NCBI RefSeq assembly: GCF_009749405.1 | Contig: NZ_WBIQ01000008.1 | Location: 186,001-250,000, forward strand | Reading direction: 5' to 3' | Origin: Agromyces lapidis | GTDB taxonomy: Bacteria > Actinomycetota > Actinomycetes > Actinomycetales > Microbacteriaceae | Length of the DNA stretch: 64,000 nt | Shown: positions 1 through 8,473 of the stretch, in pieces | Position numbering within the stretch: the first letter of the stretch is position 1 | How the letters are laid out: every line of letters starts with the position of its first letter | Made by a program: the position numbers and the translations under genes | The notes under the pieces: model-generated | What the model was told of the DNA's origin: nothing | Database searches by the model: none | What the model saw: the letters and a program-made list of their open reading frames with translations, nothing else

Positions 1-2249
1 GCAGTGCCCTCTACCACCCGGCGGACGCGATCTCCACGACGTCGCAGGTGTTCGAGGAGTCCGGTGCGAACGACGGCTCGATCGACGACGTGATCTCCGT
101 GCACGTCAGCGATGCGACGTTCACGGGCGAGATCGGTTCCGACCTGACCTCGCAGATCGACGTCGCCGGCGTGCCGGCGGGCCTCACCCTCGTGGCGACG
201 AAATCGGGGAAGGAGACGCTCGACCTGACTCTGGCAGGCGCGGCGGGGCATCACCTCGTCGATGACTCGACCGACGCCCTCGCCGTCACGCTCGCGCCCG
301 GCGCCTTCTCCGGAACGGTTCCCAGTGCAGGCGAACGGGCGCTCGCGCTCAAGATCCGCTTCGACGGCCACCGCATCACGCCGAGTACGACCGCCATCAC
401 CGCCGACGCGAAGGGCGCCGTGCGGAGCACGATCGACCTCACGCTCAGCGGCGGCGCGACCTTCGCCGGCAAGAACCGCCCGGCGCTCTCGAAGGGAGCG
501 CTCGCGTTCCCCGGCCTGGATGCCGGGATCACGGCCACCGTCAGGCGGATGAGCGACACCACGGCGCAGGTCACGTTCACGGGAAAGCCGGAGAGCGCGA
601 CGAGCACGCGCTTCACCGTGCTCGTCGCCGACTCCGCGCTCGAGGGCGCCACAGCGGCCCAGGTGACGGGCGCCGGAACGACGGCACTCGATCCGTTCAC
701 CGTCTCGCCCTTCTCGAGCACGCGCGCCGATCTGCAGACGCTGTACGACGACGCGCGCCTGGTGACCGCCGACGGCTACGCGGCGGCGACCTTCGCGGCG
801 CTCGAGTCCGCGGTCGCGCGGGCGAAGGCGGCACTCGACGACGAATCCTCGTCGGAGCGCGCGTTGTCCACGGCGCTCGCGCTCCTGCAGGCTGCGGCCG
901 ACCGGCTCGCGATCGGCGGCGACAGCTATCGCATGCTGCAGGCCGAGGGGTACGACCAGTGGTCCGGCGGGTCGCTCAAGACCGAGGCGGGCGGCAGCGG
1001 GACCAACGTCGGCGGAGTCTCGCCGGGGGCGTGGCTCGCCTTCCGCGGGCTCGACTTCTCCGAGTCGCCGCTCGCGTCGGTGGTGGTCGACTACGCGCAC
1101 AACCCCGGCTCGGCGTCGGCGAACTCCGCGGTCGAGATCCGCACCGGCTCGGCGACCGGTCCGCTGGTGAGCAGGATCGCGTTGCCGACCACGAACGGCT
1201 GGGCGAACTACACGGCGCTCACGCACACGTTCACCGCGGACGAGATCGCGAAGCTCGACGGCGTCAACGACGTGTACTTCGTGTTCACGGGCACCCTCGC
1301 CTCGGGCCAGAGCTGGATCGCGAACGTCGACTGGTTCCAGTTCCGGGCCGCCGCCGATGCCGTCGAGACCTCGAAGACGGTGCAGTTCGAATCGATCCGC
1401 GCCGGCTACGGCATGCTGAACGCCGCAGGCACCGGGCTCGTGGACGGCACCGACTTCTCGGGTGCCGACCTCAAGACCGAGGCCGGATCCGTCGGCGGCC
1501 AGCTCGCCGGCACGAAGAACGGCGCATGGATCCGCTACCGCGATGTCGACCTCGGAGCCCGCAGCGCGTCCACCTTGAGCGTGCGCTACGACGCGCCGTC
1601 GAGCAAGGTGCTCGACGGCAGGCTCGCCGTCTACGCCGATGCGATGTCCGGCGACCCGATCGCCACCGTCCCGCTCGCGCCCACCGGCTCGAGCTGGGGC
1701 ACCTACGGCACGGCGAAGGTCGCGCTCCCGTCCGCGATCACCGGCGTCCACACGCTCTACTTCGCGCTCCAGAGCACGCCGACGCCGACCCAGCCCTACG
1801 TCGGCAACCTCGACTGGTTCGCGCTCGAGTACGACGTCGACAAGACGGCGCTGCACGACGCCATCACGAAGTACTCGCCGCTCGCCGCCGACGCGGGCCG
1901 GTACCTCGCGACGGAATTCGCGGTCTTCGCCCGCGCGTTCGACGCGGCGAAGGCCGTCGACGCGGCCGCCACCGCGACGTCGGGCGAAGTCGCCGAGGCG
2001 CTGCGAGTGCTGAACGCCGCCGGCCACCTGGAATGGAAGGTCGTGAAGCAGCTCGCCGACTGGCGCGCGAGGGCCGAGGCGATCGAGGCCGACGACGTCA
2101 CGCCGGTGTCCTATCGCAAGCTCCAGAACGCGCTCGCCGCGGCTGACGAGCTCGATGCGGCCACGAGCACCCATGACGAGTACGTGGCGGCAGTGTCGCG
2201 CCTCGTCTGGGCCTACGACGGCCTGGTCGATGCGAGGCCGCACCGATGA
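1..2249 (+). CDS. Secreted carbohydrate-active protein, C-terminal part (two CBM6-like modules)
   Basis: The reading frame is already open at position 3 and has no start in the window, so this is the 3' part of a larger gene; about 749 codons are visible. Counting from the GTG at position 48, residues 1-220 look like beta-rich Ig-type segments, 225-290 an Ala-rich helical stretch like FIVAR linkers, and 294-440 and 446-595 two related modules. Both modules contain a SLKTEAGG/DLKTEAGS strand and end in NVDWFQF or NLDWFAL, the layout of family 6 carbohydrate-binding modules. A second helical segment closes the protein. Such modules hang on secreted glycoside hydrolases, but the catalytic domain would lie upstream, so the enzyme class is unknown. 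The neighbouring sugar kinase and LacI regulator fit a glycan-use locus. The CBM6 call rests on motif memory, not a search. Confidence 0.72.
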   Translation, partial: SALYHPADAISTTSQVFEESGANDGSIDDVISVHVSDATFTGEIGSDLTSQIDVAGVPAGLTLVATKSGKETLDLTLAGAAGHHLVDDSTDALAVTLAPGAFSGTVPSAGERALALKIRFDGHRITPSTTAITADAKGAVRSTIDLTLSGGATFAGKNRPALSKGALAFPGLDAGITATVRRMSDTTAQVTFTGKPESATSTRFTVLVADSALEGATAAQVTGAGTTALDPFTVSPFSSTRADLQTLYDDARLVTADGYAAATFAALESAVARAKAALDDESSSERALSTALALLQAAADRLAIGGDSYRMLQAEGYDQWSGGSLKTEAGGSGTNVGGVSPGAWLAFRGLDFSESPLASVVVDYAHNPGSASANSAVEIRTGSATGPLVSRIALPTTNGWANYTALTHTFTADEIAKLDGVNDVYFVFTGTLASGQSWIANVDWFQFRAAADAVETSKTVQFESIRAGYGMLNAAGTGLVDGTDFSGADLKTEAGSVGGQLAGTKNGAWIRYRDVDLGARSASTLSVRYDAPSSKVLDGRLAVYADAMSGDPIATVPLAPTGSSWGTYGTAKVALPSAITGVHTLYFALQSTPTPTQPYVGNLDWFALEYDVDKTALHDAITKYSPLAADAGRYLATEFAVFARAFDAAKAVDAAATATSGEVAEALRVLNAAGHLEWKVVKQLADWRARAEAIEADDVTPVSYRKLQNALAAADELDAATSTHDEYVAAVSRLVWAYDGLVDARPHR

Positions 2250-2316
2250 CCAGCAGGGGAGCAGAGCCCGGAAGCGGCCGGAGGCGGGAGGAGTCCTCCG
2301 TGCACGCGAAATGACC

Positions 2317-2352
2317 GTTCGGCGGGTCGGCGCTCGCGCCGGCCCGCCGAAC
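2317..2352 (+). terminator. Hairpin downstream of the CBM6-like gene
   Basis: A 16-bp stem (2317-2332 with 2337-2352, one G-T pair) closes a CTCG loop, 67 bp after the stop codon. There is no T-run after it, so termination is plausible but not certain. Confidence 0.5.
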
Positions 2353-2463
2353 ACCCGTGTGCGCGAACCCGGTCGTACCGTCGACCGTTCGGGCATACGG
2401 AGCGCAATGCAGAAAGACCAGAGGGCTCGTCGATCCATCGGCGGCCCGGACAGAGAGAGCACC

Positions 2464-3363
2464 GTGACACGCAACCGGGTACCGACCATCGAACTCGGAG
2501 GAACCCACGTCGCCGTCGCCGTCATCGACGCCACCGCCCGCGCGATCGTCGACGGCAGCTATGCGGCCCGATCCATCGACTCGAGCGGAAGCGCCGCCGA
2601 CCTCATCGACAGCATCGCCGCCTCGGCTCGCACGCTCGGATCCGATCACACCGGGCGCTGGGCGGTCGCGGTCCCGGGCCCGTTCGACTTCGACGCGGGT
2701 ATCGCGCAGTACTCTGGTGTGGGGAAGTTCGATTCGTTGCACGGGGTCGACCTGCGCGCACGACTCGCCGATGCCCTCGACGCGGACCCGGCCTCGTTCA
2801 CCTTCGTCAACGATGCGGACGCCTTCGCGCTCGGCGAGTACGCGGCAGGCGCAGCGCGCGGCCTGTCGAGGTTCTGCTGCATCACGCTCGGAACCGGCGT
2901 CGGGTCCGGGTGGGTGGTCGACGGCGAGCGCACGGACGGTGCCGCGCCCGAGGGCGAACTCCATCTGCTCGAGTTCGAGGGCCGGCGCATCGAGGAGCGG
3001 ATGTCGCGGCGGGCGGTCCGCGCCGCCTACGCGCGACGAGCGCGGTGCGCGACGGCCGTGCCCGATGTCAAGGAGATCGCCGACCGCGCGCGCGGCGGCG
3101 ACCCGATCGCGAGCGAGGTGCTCGAGGACGCGTTCTCCTTCCTCGGTCGCGCGCTCGACGGCCCGCTCGCCCGGTTCGATGCCGACGCGCTCGTCGTCGG
3201 CGGAACCATCGCTCGCTCATGGGACCTGCTCGAGCCGCCCCTCTCCGGCGGACTCGGACGAACGGGATTCCCCGTCCTCCGGGCGGAGCTCGGCCACGAG
3301 GCACCGATGATCGGTGCCGCGTTCGCGGCCGACGCGACCCTACTCAGCGCGCAGGGGCGCTGA
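2464..3363 (+). CDS. ROK-family sugar kinase
   Basis: ROK proteins phosphorylate hexoses such as glucose or N-acetylhexosamines, or act as sugar-sensing regulators. This one has no DNA-binding domain, so it is kinase-like and probably cytoplasmic. Visible motifs are the phosphate-binding IELGGTHV at residues 9-16, FVNDADAFALGEY, and the ATP-binding TLGTGVGSG. The Cys-rich zinc motif (CxCGxxGCxE) of many ROK enzymes is absent; HLLEFEGRRIEERMSRRA stands in its place. The GTG start at 2464 gives the usual short N-terminus. An in-frame ATG at 2407 has a better Shine-Dalgarno (GGAG at 2399-2402) and would add 19 residues. The gene ends tail to tail with the LacI regulator, overlapping it by 24 bp. 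Substrate cannot be told from sequence. Confidence 0.82.
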   Translation: MTRNRVPTIELGGTHVAVAVIDATARAIVDGSYAARSIDSSGSAADLIDSIAASARTLGSDHTGRWAVAVPGPFDFDAGIAQYSGVGKFDSLHGVDLRARLADALDADPASFTFVNDADAFALGEYAAGAARGLSRFCCITLGTGVGSGWVVDGERTDGAAPEGELHLLEFEGRRIEERMSRRAVRAAYARRARCATAVPDVKEIADRARGGDPIASEVLEDAFSFLGRALDGPLARFDADALVVGGTIARSWDLLEPPLSGGLGRTGFPVLRAELGHEAPMIGAAFAADATLLSAQGR

Positions 3364-4383
3364 ATCGGAGCCGTGTCGTGCCGTCGATCGTCGGGGAGTG
3401 AGACGCATCGGCAGCACGACGTGCTCGACCGGGCGGGTGCGATCGCCGAGTCGTGAGACCGCCAGCCGGGCGGCGTGGTGCCCGACCGCTTCGACGTCGC
3501 CCGCGACGGTGGTGATCCCCATGACGCGTGCCCACTCCGGTTCGTCGATGCCGATGACGGCGGGGGCGTCGTCCGGTCCCGTGGCCGACAGCTCCTCGAG
3601 GACTCCGAGGAGGATCCGGTTGTTGCCCGCGACGATCGCCGTCGGCGGGTCGGGCAGCGCGAGCAGTTCGCGCGTTCGTGCGCGGGATGACGCGACATCG
3701 TGCGCATCGTCACGCAGAAGCTCCCGCCAGGACGAGGTCGCTCCATCGAGGACTGCGGCCATGCCCTCGAGCCGCTCGCGATAGGTGGGAAGCCACGCAT
3801 AGTCGCCGACGAACGCGATCCGCGTGTGTCCGAGGTCGAGGAGGTGCTGGGCGGCGAGACGACCGCCCATCCGGTTGTCGAACACGACGGAGTCGGCATC
3901 GAGGTTGACCGCCGGACGGTCGACGAAGACCACCGGGACGCCGCGCGCCTGCACCTGTGCGTAGTCGGCGTGATCCGACATGGCCGAGACGACGACGAGC
4001 GCCTTGGTCTGGCGGCTCGCGAGGTCGTCGACGATGCGCCGCTCCTGCTCGGCGGACTCCCACGACGTCGCGACGGACAGGTGCATCCCCTGCTGTCGGA
4101 TGTCGTCCTCCACGCTCTGGGCCAGCGCGGAGTAGAAGGGATTGGTGAAGTCCCCGGCGATGAGGCCGATCGACTCGACGAGGTGCCCGCTCGCGAGCAG
4201 GCTCGCCGCCGCATTGCGTCGATAGCCGAGGGCGTTCGCCGCGGCGAGCACCTTCGTGAGCGTCTCGTGGCTCACGTACTGTTCTCCGCCGAGCGCGCGT
4301 GACGCCGTCTTCAGGCTCACCCCGGCGCGGTCGGCGACCTGGGCGAGCGTGACTCGCGGTACCTGCTCGCGTGCGTCCTGCAT
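3340..4383 (-). CDS. LacI-family transcriptional regulator
   Basis: This is a sugar-responsive repressor. The N-terminal helix-turn-helix reads VTLAQVADRAGVSLKTASRAL (split here over residues 11-31), followed by the hinge and a periplasmic-binding-type effector domain (SIGLIAGDFTNPFYSAL onward) that ends with GIDEPEWARVMGITTV. The length of 347 aa is normal. The ATG at 4383 was chosen because a strong AGGAGG sits 4 nt upstream; a longer reading from 4410 would begin inside the probable -10 (TAGTGT, 4416-4411). It is convergent with the ROK kinase and probably controls it or the glycan locus to the left, though no operator was identified. Confidence 0.9.
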   Translation of the reverse strand: MQDAREQVPRVTLAQVADRAGVSLKTASRALGGEQYVSHETLTKVLAAANALGYRRNAAASLLASGHLVESIGLIAGDFTNPFYSALAQSVEDDIRQQGMHLSVATSWESAEQERRIVDDLASRQTKALVVVSAMSDHADYAQVQARGVPVVFVDRPAVNLDADSVVFDNRMGGRLAAQHLLDLGHTRIAFVGDYAWLPTYRERLEGMAAVLDGATSSWRELLRDDAHDVASSRARTRELLALPDPPTAIVAGNNRILLGVLEELSATGPDDAPAVIGIDEPEWARVMGITTVAGDVEAVGHHAARLAVSRLGDRTRPVEHVVLPMRLTPRRSTARHGSDSAPLRAE

Positions 4384-4462
4384 GACCCTCCTGTGCGTTC
4401 GAGCAAGCACACACTATCCCCTGGGGCGGTCGCGCCGGCCGAGCCCCGCCCGGGCCGCCCGA

Positions 4463-4813
4463 TCAGCCGGCGAGGAGCGTGCGGGCGATCTCGTCGAGGC
4501 TCGCGGGGGCGAGCTTGTAGTACGCCCAGGTGCCGCGCTTGCTCCGGGTGAGGAACCCGCTCTCGGTGAGGACCTTCAGGTGGTGCGAGACGGTCGGTTG
4601 GCTGAGGCCGACGGGCTCGATGAGGTCGCAGACGCAGGCCTCCTGCCCTTCGGAGGCGGCGACGATCGACAGCAGCCGCAACCGGGTGGGGTCGGCGAGT
4701 GCCTTGATGGTGCGGGCGAGCCGTTCGGCATCGACCGCCCCGAGCGGCTCGCGAACGAGCGGCGCGCAGCACGCGGCGGCGGAGACATCGGTGACCTCGA
4801 GCATCGCGACCAT
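4463..4813 (-). CDS. arsR: ArsR-family arsenic(III)-responsive repressor
   Basis: This is a 116-aa winged-helix metalloregulator of the ArsR/SmtB family. The recognition helix is in LSQPTVSHHLKVL (residues about 70-82) and the dimer core in KALADPTRLRLLSIV. Cysteines sit at positions 15-16 (ACCAP) and 60 and 62 (ACVCDL). The Corynebacterium glutamicum ArsR sensor uses an N-terminal Cys pair plus a Cys in the helix before the DNA-binding helix, and this protein carries the same arrangement, so As(III) or Sb(III) is the likely ligand (inference). The ATG at 4813 keeps the Cys pair at 15-16; an ATG at 4804 is also possible. The gene is divergent from the flavoprotein at 4910, across a region with TCGATAT repeats. 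Confidence 0.9.
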   Translation of the reverse strand: MVAMLEVTDVSAAACCAPLVREPLGAVDAERLARTIKALADPTRLRLLSIVAASEGQEACVCDLIEPVGLSQPTVSHHLKVLTESGFLTRSKRGTWAYYKLAPASLDEIARTLLAG

Positions 4814-4826
4814 GCATCGATACTAC

Positions 4827-4904
4827 TCGATATTGACAGCCGTCGATATTCGGTCCCATACTTGCTGCATCGAAGTCCATCGACAATCATCGATATCCAG
4901 GAGG
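4827..4904 (+). promoter_or_regulatory. arsR/arsO divergent control region: promoter, TCGATAT repeats and RBS
   Basis: A near-consensus promoter is present: TTGACA at 4833-4838 and CATACT at 4857-4862 with an 18-bp spacer, reading toward 4910. The heptamer TCGATAT occurs in direct orientation at 4827-4833, 4843-4849 and 4890-4896; the first two straddle the -35. AGGAGG at 4899-4904 lies 5 nt before the GTG. ArsR binding here would block RNA polymerase, which fits autoregulation and arsenic induction; the binding itself is inferred. Confidence 0.7.
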
Positions 4905-4909
4905 ATGCA

Positions 4910-6238
4910 GTGACGCTGCTCGACTTGACCGCCCGGCCCACGACCGACCACCCGCTGTCGACGTTGCCCGTGGCGATCGTGGGCGCCGGTCCGATCGGGC
5001 TCGCCGCGGCGGCGAACCTCGTCGAACGCGGCATCGACTTCGTCGTGCTCGAAGCCGGAGGCGGCATCGCCGACAGCGTGCGGGCCTGGGGGCACACGCG
5101 ACTCTTCTCGCCGTGGAAGCACCTCGTCGACCCGGCATCGAGGCGACTGCTCGAGGCGGAGGGCTGGGTGCTGCCCGACCCCGAACGCGCCCCGTCGGGC
5201 CGAGACCTCGTCGACGCCTACCTGGCGCCGCTCAGCCGGCTCGAGCCGATCGCCTCGCGCATCCGCACCGGTGCCGAGGTGCTCGCGGTCAGTCGCGAGG
5301 GCATGGATCGCACGCGCACGACCGACCGCTCCACGACCCCTTTCCTCGTACGGCTCCGCACCGCGGCCGGCGTCGAAGAACTGACCGCTCGCGCCGTGAT
5401 CGACGCCTCGGGCACGTACCGCACGCCGAACTCGCTGGGCTCGAACGGTCTGGGCCTGCTCGGGCTCGACGAGGTCGCCGACCGCGTGCAGCCGGCCCTG
5501 CCGGACGTGCTCGGGCGCGACCGCGCGACCTTCGCCGGACGGCACACGACCGTGGTCGGCGCCGGCCACTCGGCCGCGAACACGCTCCTCGGGCTCGTGC
5601 AACTCGCCCGCGACGTGCCGGGCACCCGGGTCACCTGGTTGATCCGCAACGCCCAGGCCGTTCGGGTGTCGTCGTCGGCCGACGACGAGCTCGCCGACCG
5701 GGCGAAGCTCGGCGGCCGTGTCGACGCCGCGGTGCGCCGAGGGGACATCCAGCTCGTCGACGGGTTCGAGATCCTCCGCGCCCGCCGCGCGGACGACGGC
5801 GTCGAACTCGTCGGGCAGCGCGGTGGAGGGCTTGCGGTGCACCCGACCGATCTCGTCGTCAACGCGACGGGTTTCCGGCCGAACCTCGACCTGCTGCGCG
5901 AGATCCGGCTCGAGCTCGACGAGATCGTCGAGGCCCCGAAGCGCCTCGCACCCCTGATCGACCCGAATGTGCATTCGTGCGGCACGGTCGAACCGCACGG
6001 TTTCGCCGAACTCACCCACCCCGAGCACGGCTTCTTCATCGTGGGCATGAAGTCGTACGGCCGCGCCCCGACCTTCCTCCTCGCGACGGGCTACGAGCAG
6101 GTGCGTTCGGTCACCGCCTGGATCTCGGGCGATCTCGCCGCCGCGACGAACGTCCAGCTCGTACTGCCGGCAACGGGGGTCTGCTCGACCGACCTCGGCG
6201 GCGCCTCGAGCTGCTGTTCGTCGAGCTCGGGATGCTGA
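4910..6238 (+). CDS. arsO: ArsO-like FAD/NAD(P)H-dependent monooxygenase with Cys-rich tail
   Basis: This is a 442-aa two-dinucleotide-binding flavoprotein. The FAD motif GAGPIG is at residues 25-30 and a second Rossmann motif VVGAGHSAANT (NADPH) near 215, followed by the NATGF strand typical of flavin monooxygenases. Genes of this type sit beside arsR in actinobacterial arsenic islands, where arsO is the name used; the reaction is not firmly known. The last 18 residues hold four cysteines (425, 435, 436, 442), a possible soft-metal site. The GTG at 4910 is chosen for AGGAGG at 4899-4904; the reading frame stays open further upstream, but that stretch is the antisense of arsR. A nearby ATG at 4905 stops after two codons. 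Expression is probably induced through the TCGATAT repeats. Confidence 0.78.
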   Translation: MTLLDLTARPTTDHPLSTLPVAIVGAGPIGLAAAANLVERGIDFVVLEAGGGIADSVRAWGHTRLFSPWKHLVDPASRRLLEAEGWVLPDPERAPSGRDLVDAYLAPLSRLEPIASRIRTGAEVLAVSREGMDRTRTTDRSTTPFLVRLRTAAGVEELTARAVIDASGTYRTPNSLGSNGLGLLGLDEVADRVQPALPDVLGRDRATFAGRHTTVVGAGHSAANTLLGLVQLARDVPGTRVTWLIRNAQAVRVSSSADDELADRAKLGGRVDAAVRRGDIQLVDGFEILRARRADDGVELVGQRGGGLAVHPTDLVVNATGFRPNLDLLREIRLELDEIVEAPKRLAPLIDPNVHSCGTVEPHGFAELTHPEHGFFIVGMKSYGRAPTFLLATGYEQVRSVTAWISGDLAAATNVQLVLPATGVCSTDLGGASSCCSSSSGC

Positions 6239-6256
6239 TCCGTCCGTCGCTTCTTT

Positions 6257-6278
6257 GATACAGCAACTGCTGTATCGT
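6257..6278 (+). promoter_or_regulatory. Palindromic operator over the cmtR -10
   Basis: Perfect 9-bp inverted repeats GATACAGCA and TGCTGTATC flank a 2-nt centre (6257-6276). The right half overlaps a -10-like TATCGT (6273-6278), 7 nt before the ATG. No Shine-Dalgarno is present. A dimeric ArsR/SmtB repressor sitting here would cover the -10, which suggests autorepression. Confidence 0.75.
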
Positions 6279-6285
6279 TTCCGAC

Positions 6286-6635
6286 ATGCTGACGCTGACC
6301 TCTCGCCTCGGCGTGATGAACCGGCTCGGTCGGGCCATGGCCGATCCCACCCGGTCGCGCATCCTGTTGACCCTGCTCGAGGGGCCCGCGTACCCGGCGG
6401 GTCTCGCCGATTCGCTGGCGCTGACGCGGCAGAACGTCTCGAACCACCTCGCGTGCCTTCGCGATTGCGGCATCGTCGTCGCCGAGCCCCGGGGCCGACA
6501 GAATCGATACGAGATCGCCGACCCCCACCTGTCGGCGGCGCTCGAGAACCTCGTGAGCGTCACGCTCGCCGTCGACGAGTCGGCCGAGTGCCTCGACCCG
6601 GCCTGCTCGGTGCCCGGCTGCTGCGAGGCATCCGC

Positions 6636-6639
<4 letters not shown>
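6286..6639 (+). CDS. cmtR: CmtR-type Cd(II)/Pb(II)-sensing repressor
   Basis: This 117-aa ArsR/SmtB protein matches Mycobacterium tuberculosis CmtR in layout: LGRAMADPTRSRILLTLL at the N-terminus, the recognition helix LTRQNVSNHLACLRDCG (residues 46-62) and GRQNRYEIADPHLSAALENL. Its cysteines fall at 57, 61 and 102, the numbering of the three metal ligands known in M. tuberculosis CmtR. Three further cysteines (107, 112, 113) extend the tail. The ATG at 6286 has no Shine-Dalgarno and lies just after a palindrome that overlaps the -10, so the mRNA may be leaderless. The stop overlaps the next start as ATGA, giving a two-gene operon with the transporter. Confidence 0.92.
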
Positions 6640-7358
<719 letters not shown>

Positions 7359-7359
7359 A

Positions 7360-7365
7360 TAGACT
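7360..7365 (+). promoter_or_regulatory. -10 hexamer of dapE (leaderless type)
   Basis: TAGACT ends 6 nt before the dapE ATG, placing the expected transcription start on the A of the ATG. Confidence 0.55.
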
Positions 7366-7371
7366 CGGGGA

Positions 7372-8466
7372 ATGCCCGCCGTCGCCCCGCTCCCGCTCGA
7401 TCTCACCGCCGACGCCGTCGCCATCACGCAGGCGATCTGCGACATCCCGAGCGAGTCCGGCGATGAGCGGCTCCTGGCCGACCTCATCGAGCGGGCGCTC
7501 GCCGGGGCATCCCATCTCGAGGTCATCCGCGACGGCGACACGGTCGTCGCCCGCACGAACCTCGGCCGCGAGCGCCGCGTGGTGATCGCCGGCCACATCG
7601 ACACCGTGCCGATCAACGGCAACGTGCCCACCCGCTTCGAGACGATCGACGGCGTCGAATACCTGTGGGGGCGCGGCACGGTCGACATGAAGGCCGGCGT
7701 CGCCGTACAGCTGAAGCTTGCGCTCGAGCTCACCGACCCCATCGTCGACCTCACCTGGATGTGGTACGACCACGAAGAGGTCGCCGCGTCGCTCAACGGC
7801 CTCGGCCGGCTCTCGCGCACCCGCCCCGAGCTGTTCGCGGGCGACTTCGCGATCCTCGGCGAGCCCTCGAACGGGCAGGTCGAGGGCGGCTGCAACGGCA
7901 CCCTCCGGGCCGAGGTGCGCACGAGCGGCCTGCGGGCGCACTCGGCGCGCAGCTGGGTCGGCGACAACGCCATCCACAAGCTGGCGCCGGCGCTCACCAG
8001 ACTCGCCGAGTACGAGGCCGAGACCGTCGAGGTCGACGGGCTCGCCTACCGCGAAGGGCTCAACGCGGTGCTCGTGCGCGGCGGCATCGCGGGCAACGTG
8101 ATCCCCGACGAGGCGGTGCTCACCGTGAACTACCGCTTCGCGCCGAGCCGCAGCGTCGAAGAGGCATCCGCCCTGGTCCGCGAGGTGTTCGACGGCTTCG
8201 ACGTCGAGATCGTCGACAGCGCCGAAGGCGCCCGACCCGGTCTCGACGCTCCGCTCGCGCAGCAGTTCGTCGCAGCGGTCGGCGCAGAGGCGCGTCCCAA
8301 GTACGGCTGGACCGACGTCGCCCGCTTCAGCGCCCTCGGCATCCCCGCCGTGAACTTCGGCCCCGGCGACCCGCTGAAGGCGCACGCCGACGACGAGCGG
8401 GTGGCGATCGCGCAGATCGTCGACACCGAGCGGGCGCTGCGCGACTGGCTCACGGGTGCAGTCTGA
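7372..8466 (+). CDS. dapE: Succinyl-diaminopimelate desuccinylase
   Basis: DapE hydrolyses N-succinyl-LL-2,6-diaminopimelate in the lysine/DAP branch that feeds peptidoglycan. This 364-aa M20 metallohydrolase shows the first zinc motif AGHIDTVP, the bridging aspartate in [11 protein letters not shown], the catalytic glutamate pair in DHEEVA, and the dimerisation-domain start [10 protein letters not shown]. The length fits actinobacterial DapE. ATG 7372 follows a TAGACT -10 by 6 nt, so the transcript is probably leaderless. A dapC-like aminotransferase, one step earlier in the same pathway, lies elsewhere in this window (50223-51467). The membrane-protein gene at 8474 follows closely and is likely co-transcribed. 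Confidence 0.94.
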   Translation: MPAVAPLPLDLTADAVAITQAICDIPSESGDERLLADLIERALAGASHLEVIRDGDTVVARTNLGRERRVVIAGHIDTVPINGNVPTRFETIDGVEYLWGRGTVDMKAGVAVQLKLALELTDPIVDLTWMWYDHEEVAASLNGLGRLSRTRPELFAGDFAILGEPSNGQVEGGCNGTLRAEVRTSGLRAHSARSWVGDNAIHKLAPALTRLAEYEAETVEVDGLAYREGLNAVLVRGGIAGNVIPDEAVLTVNYRFAPSRSVEEASALVREVFDGFDVEIVDSAEGARPGLDAPLAQQFVAAVGAEARPKYGWTDVARFSALGIPAVNFGPGDPLKAHADDERVAIAQIVDTERALRDWLTGAV

Positions 8467-8473
8467 CCGTCGC

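Noticed and set aside
4256..4909. Upstream extension of the ArsO-like frame
   Set aside because: The frame is open back to 4256, but this stretch is antisense to arsR and contains the promoter and operators. AGGAGG fixes the start at GTG 4910.
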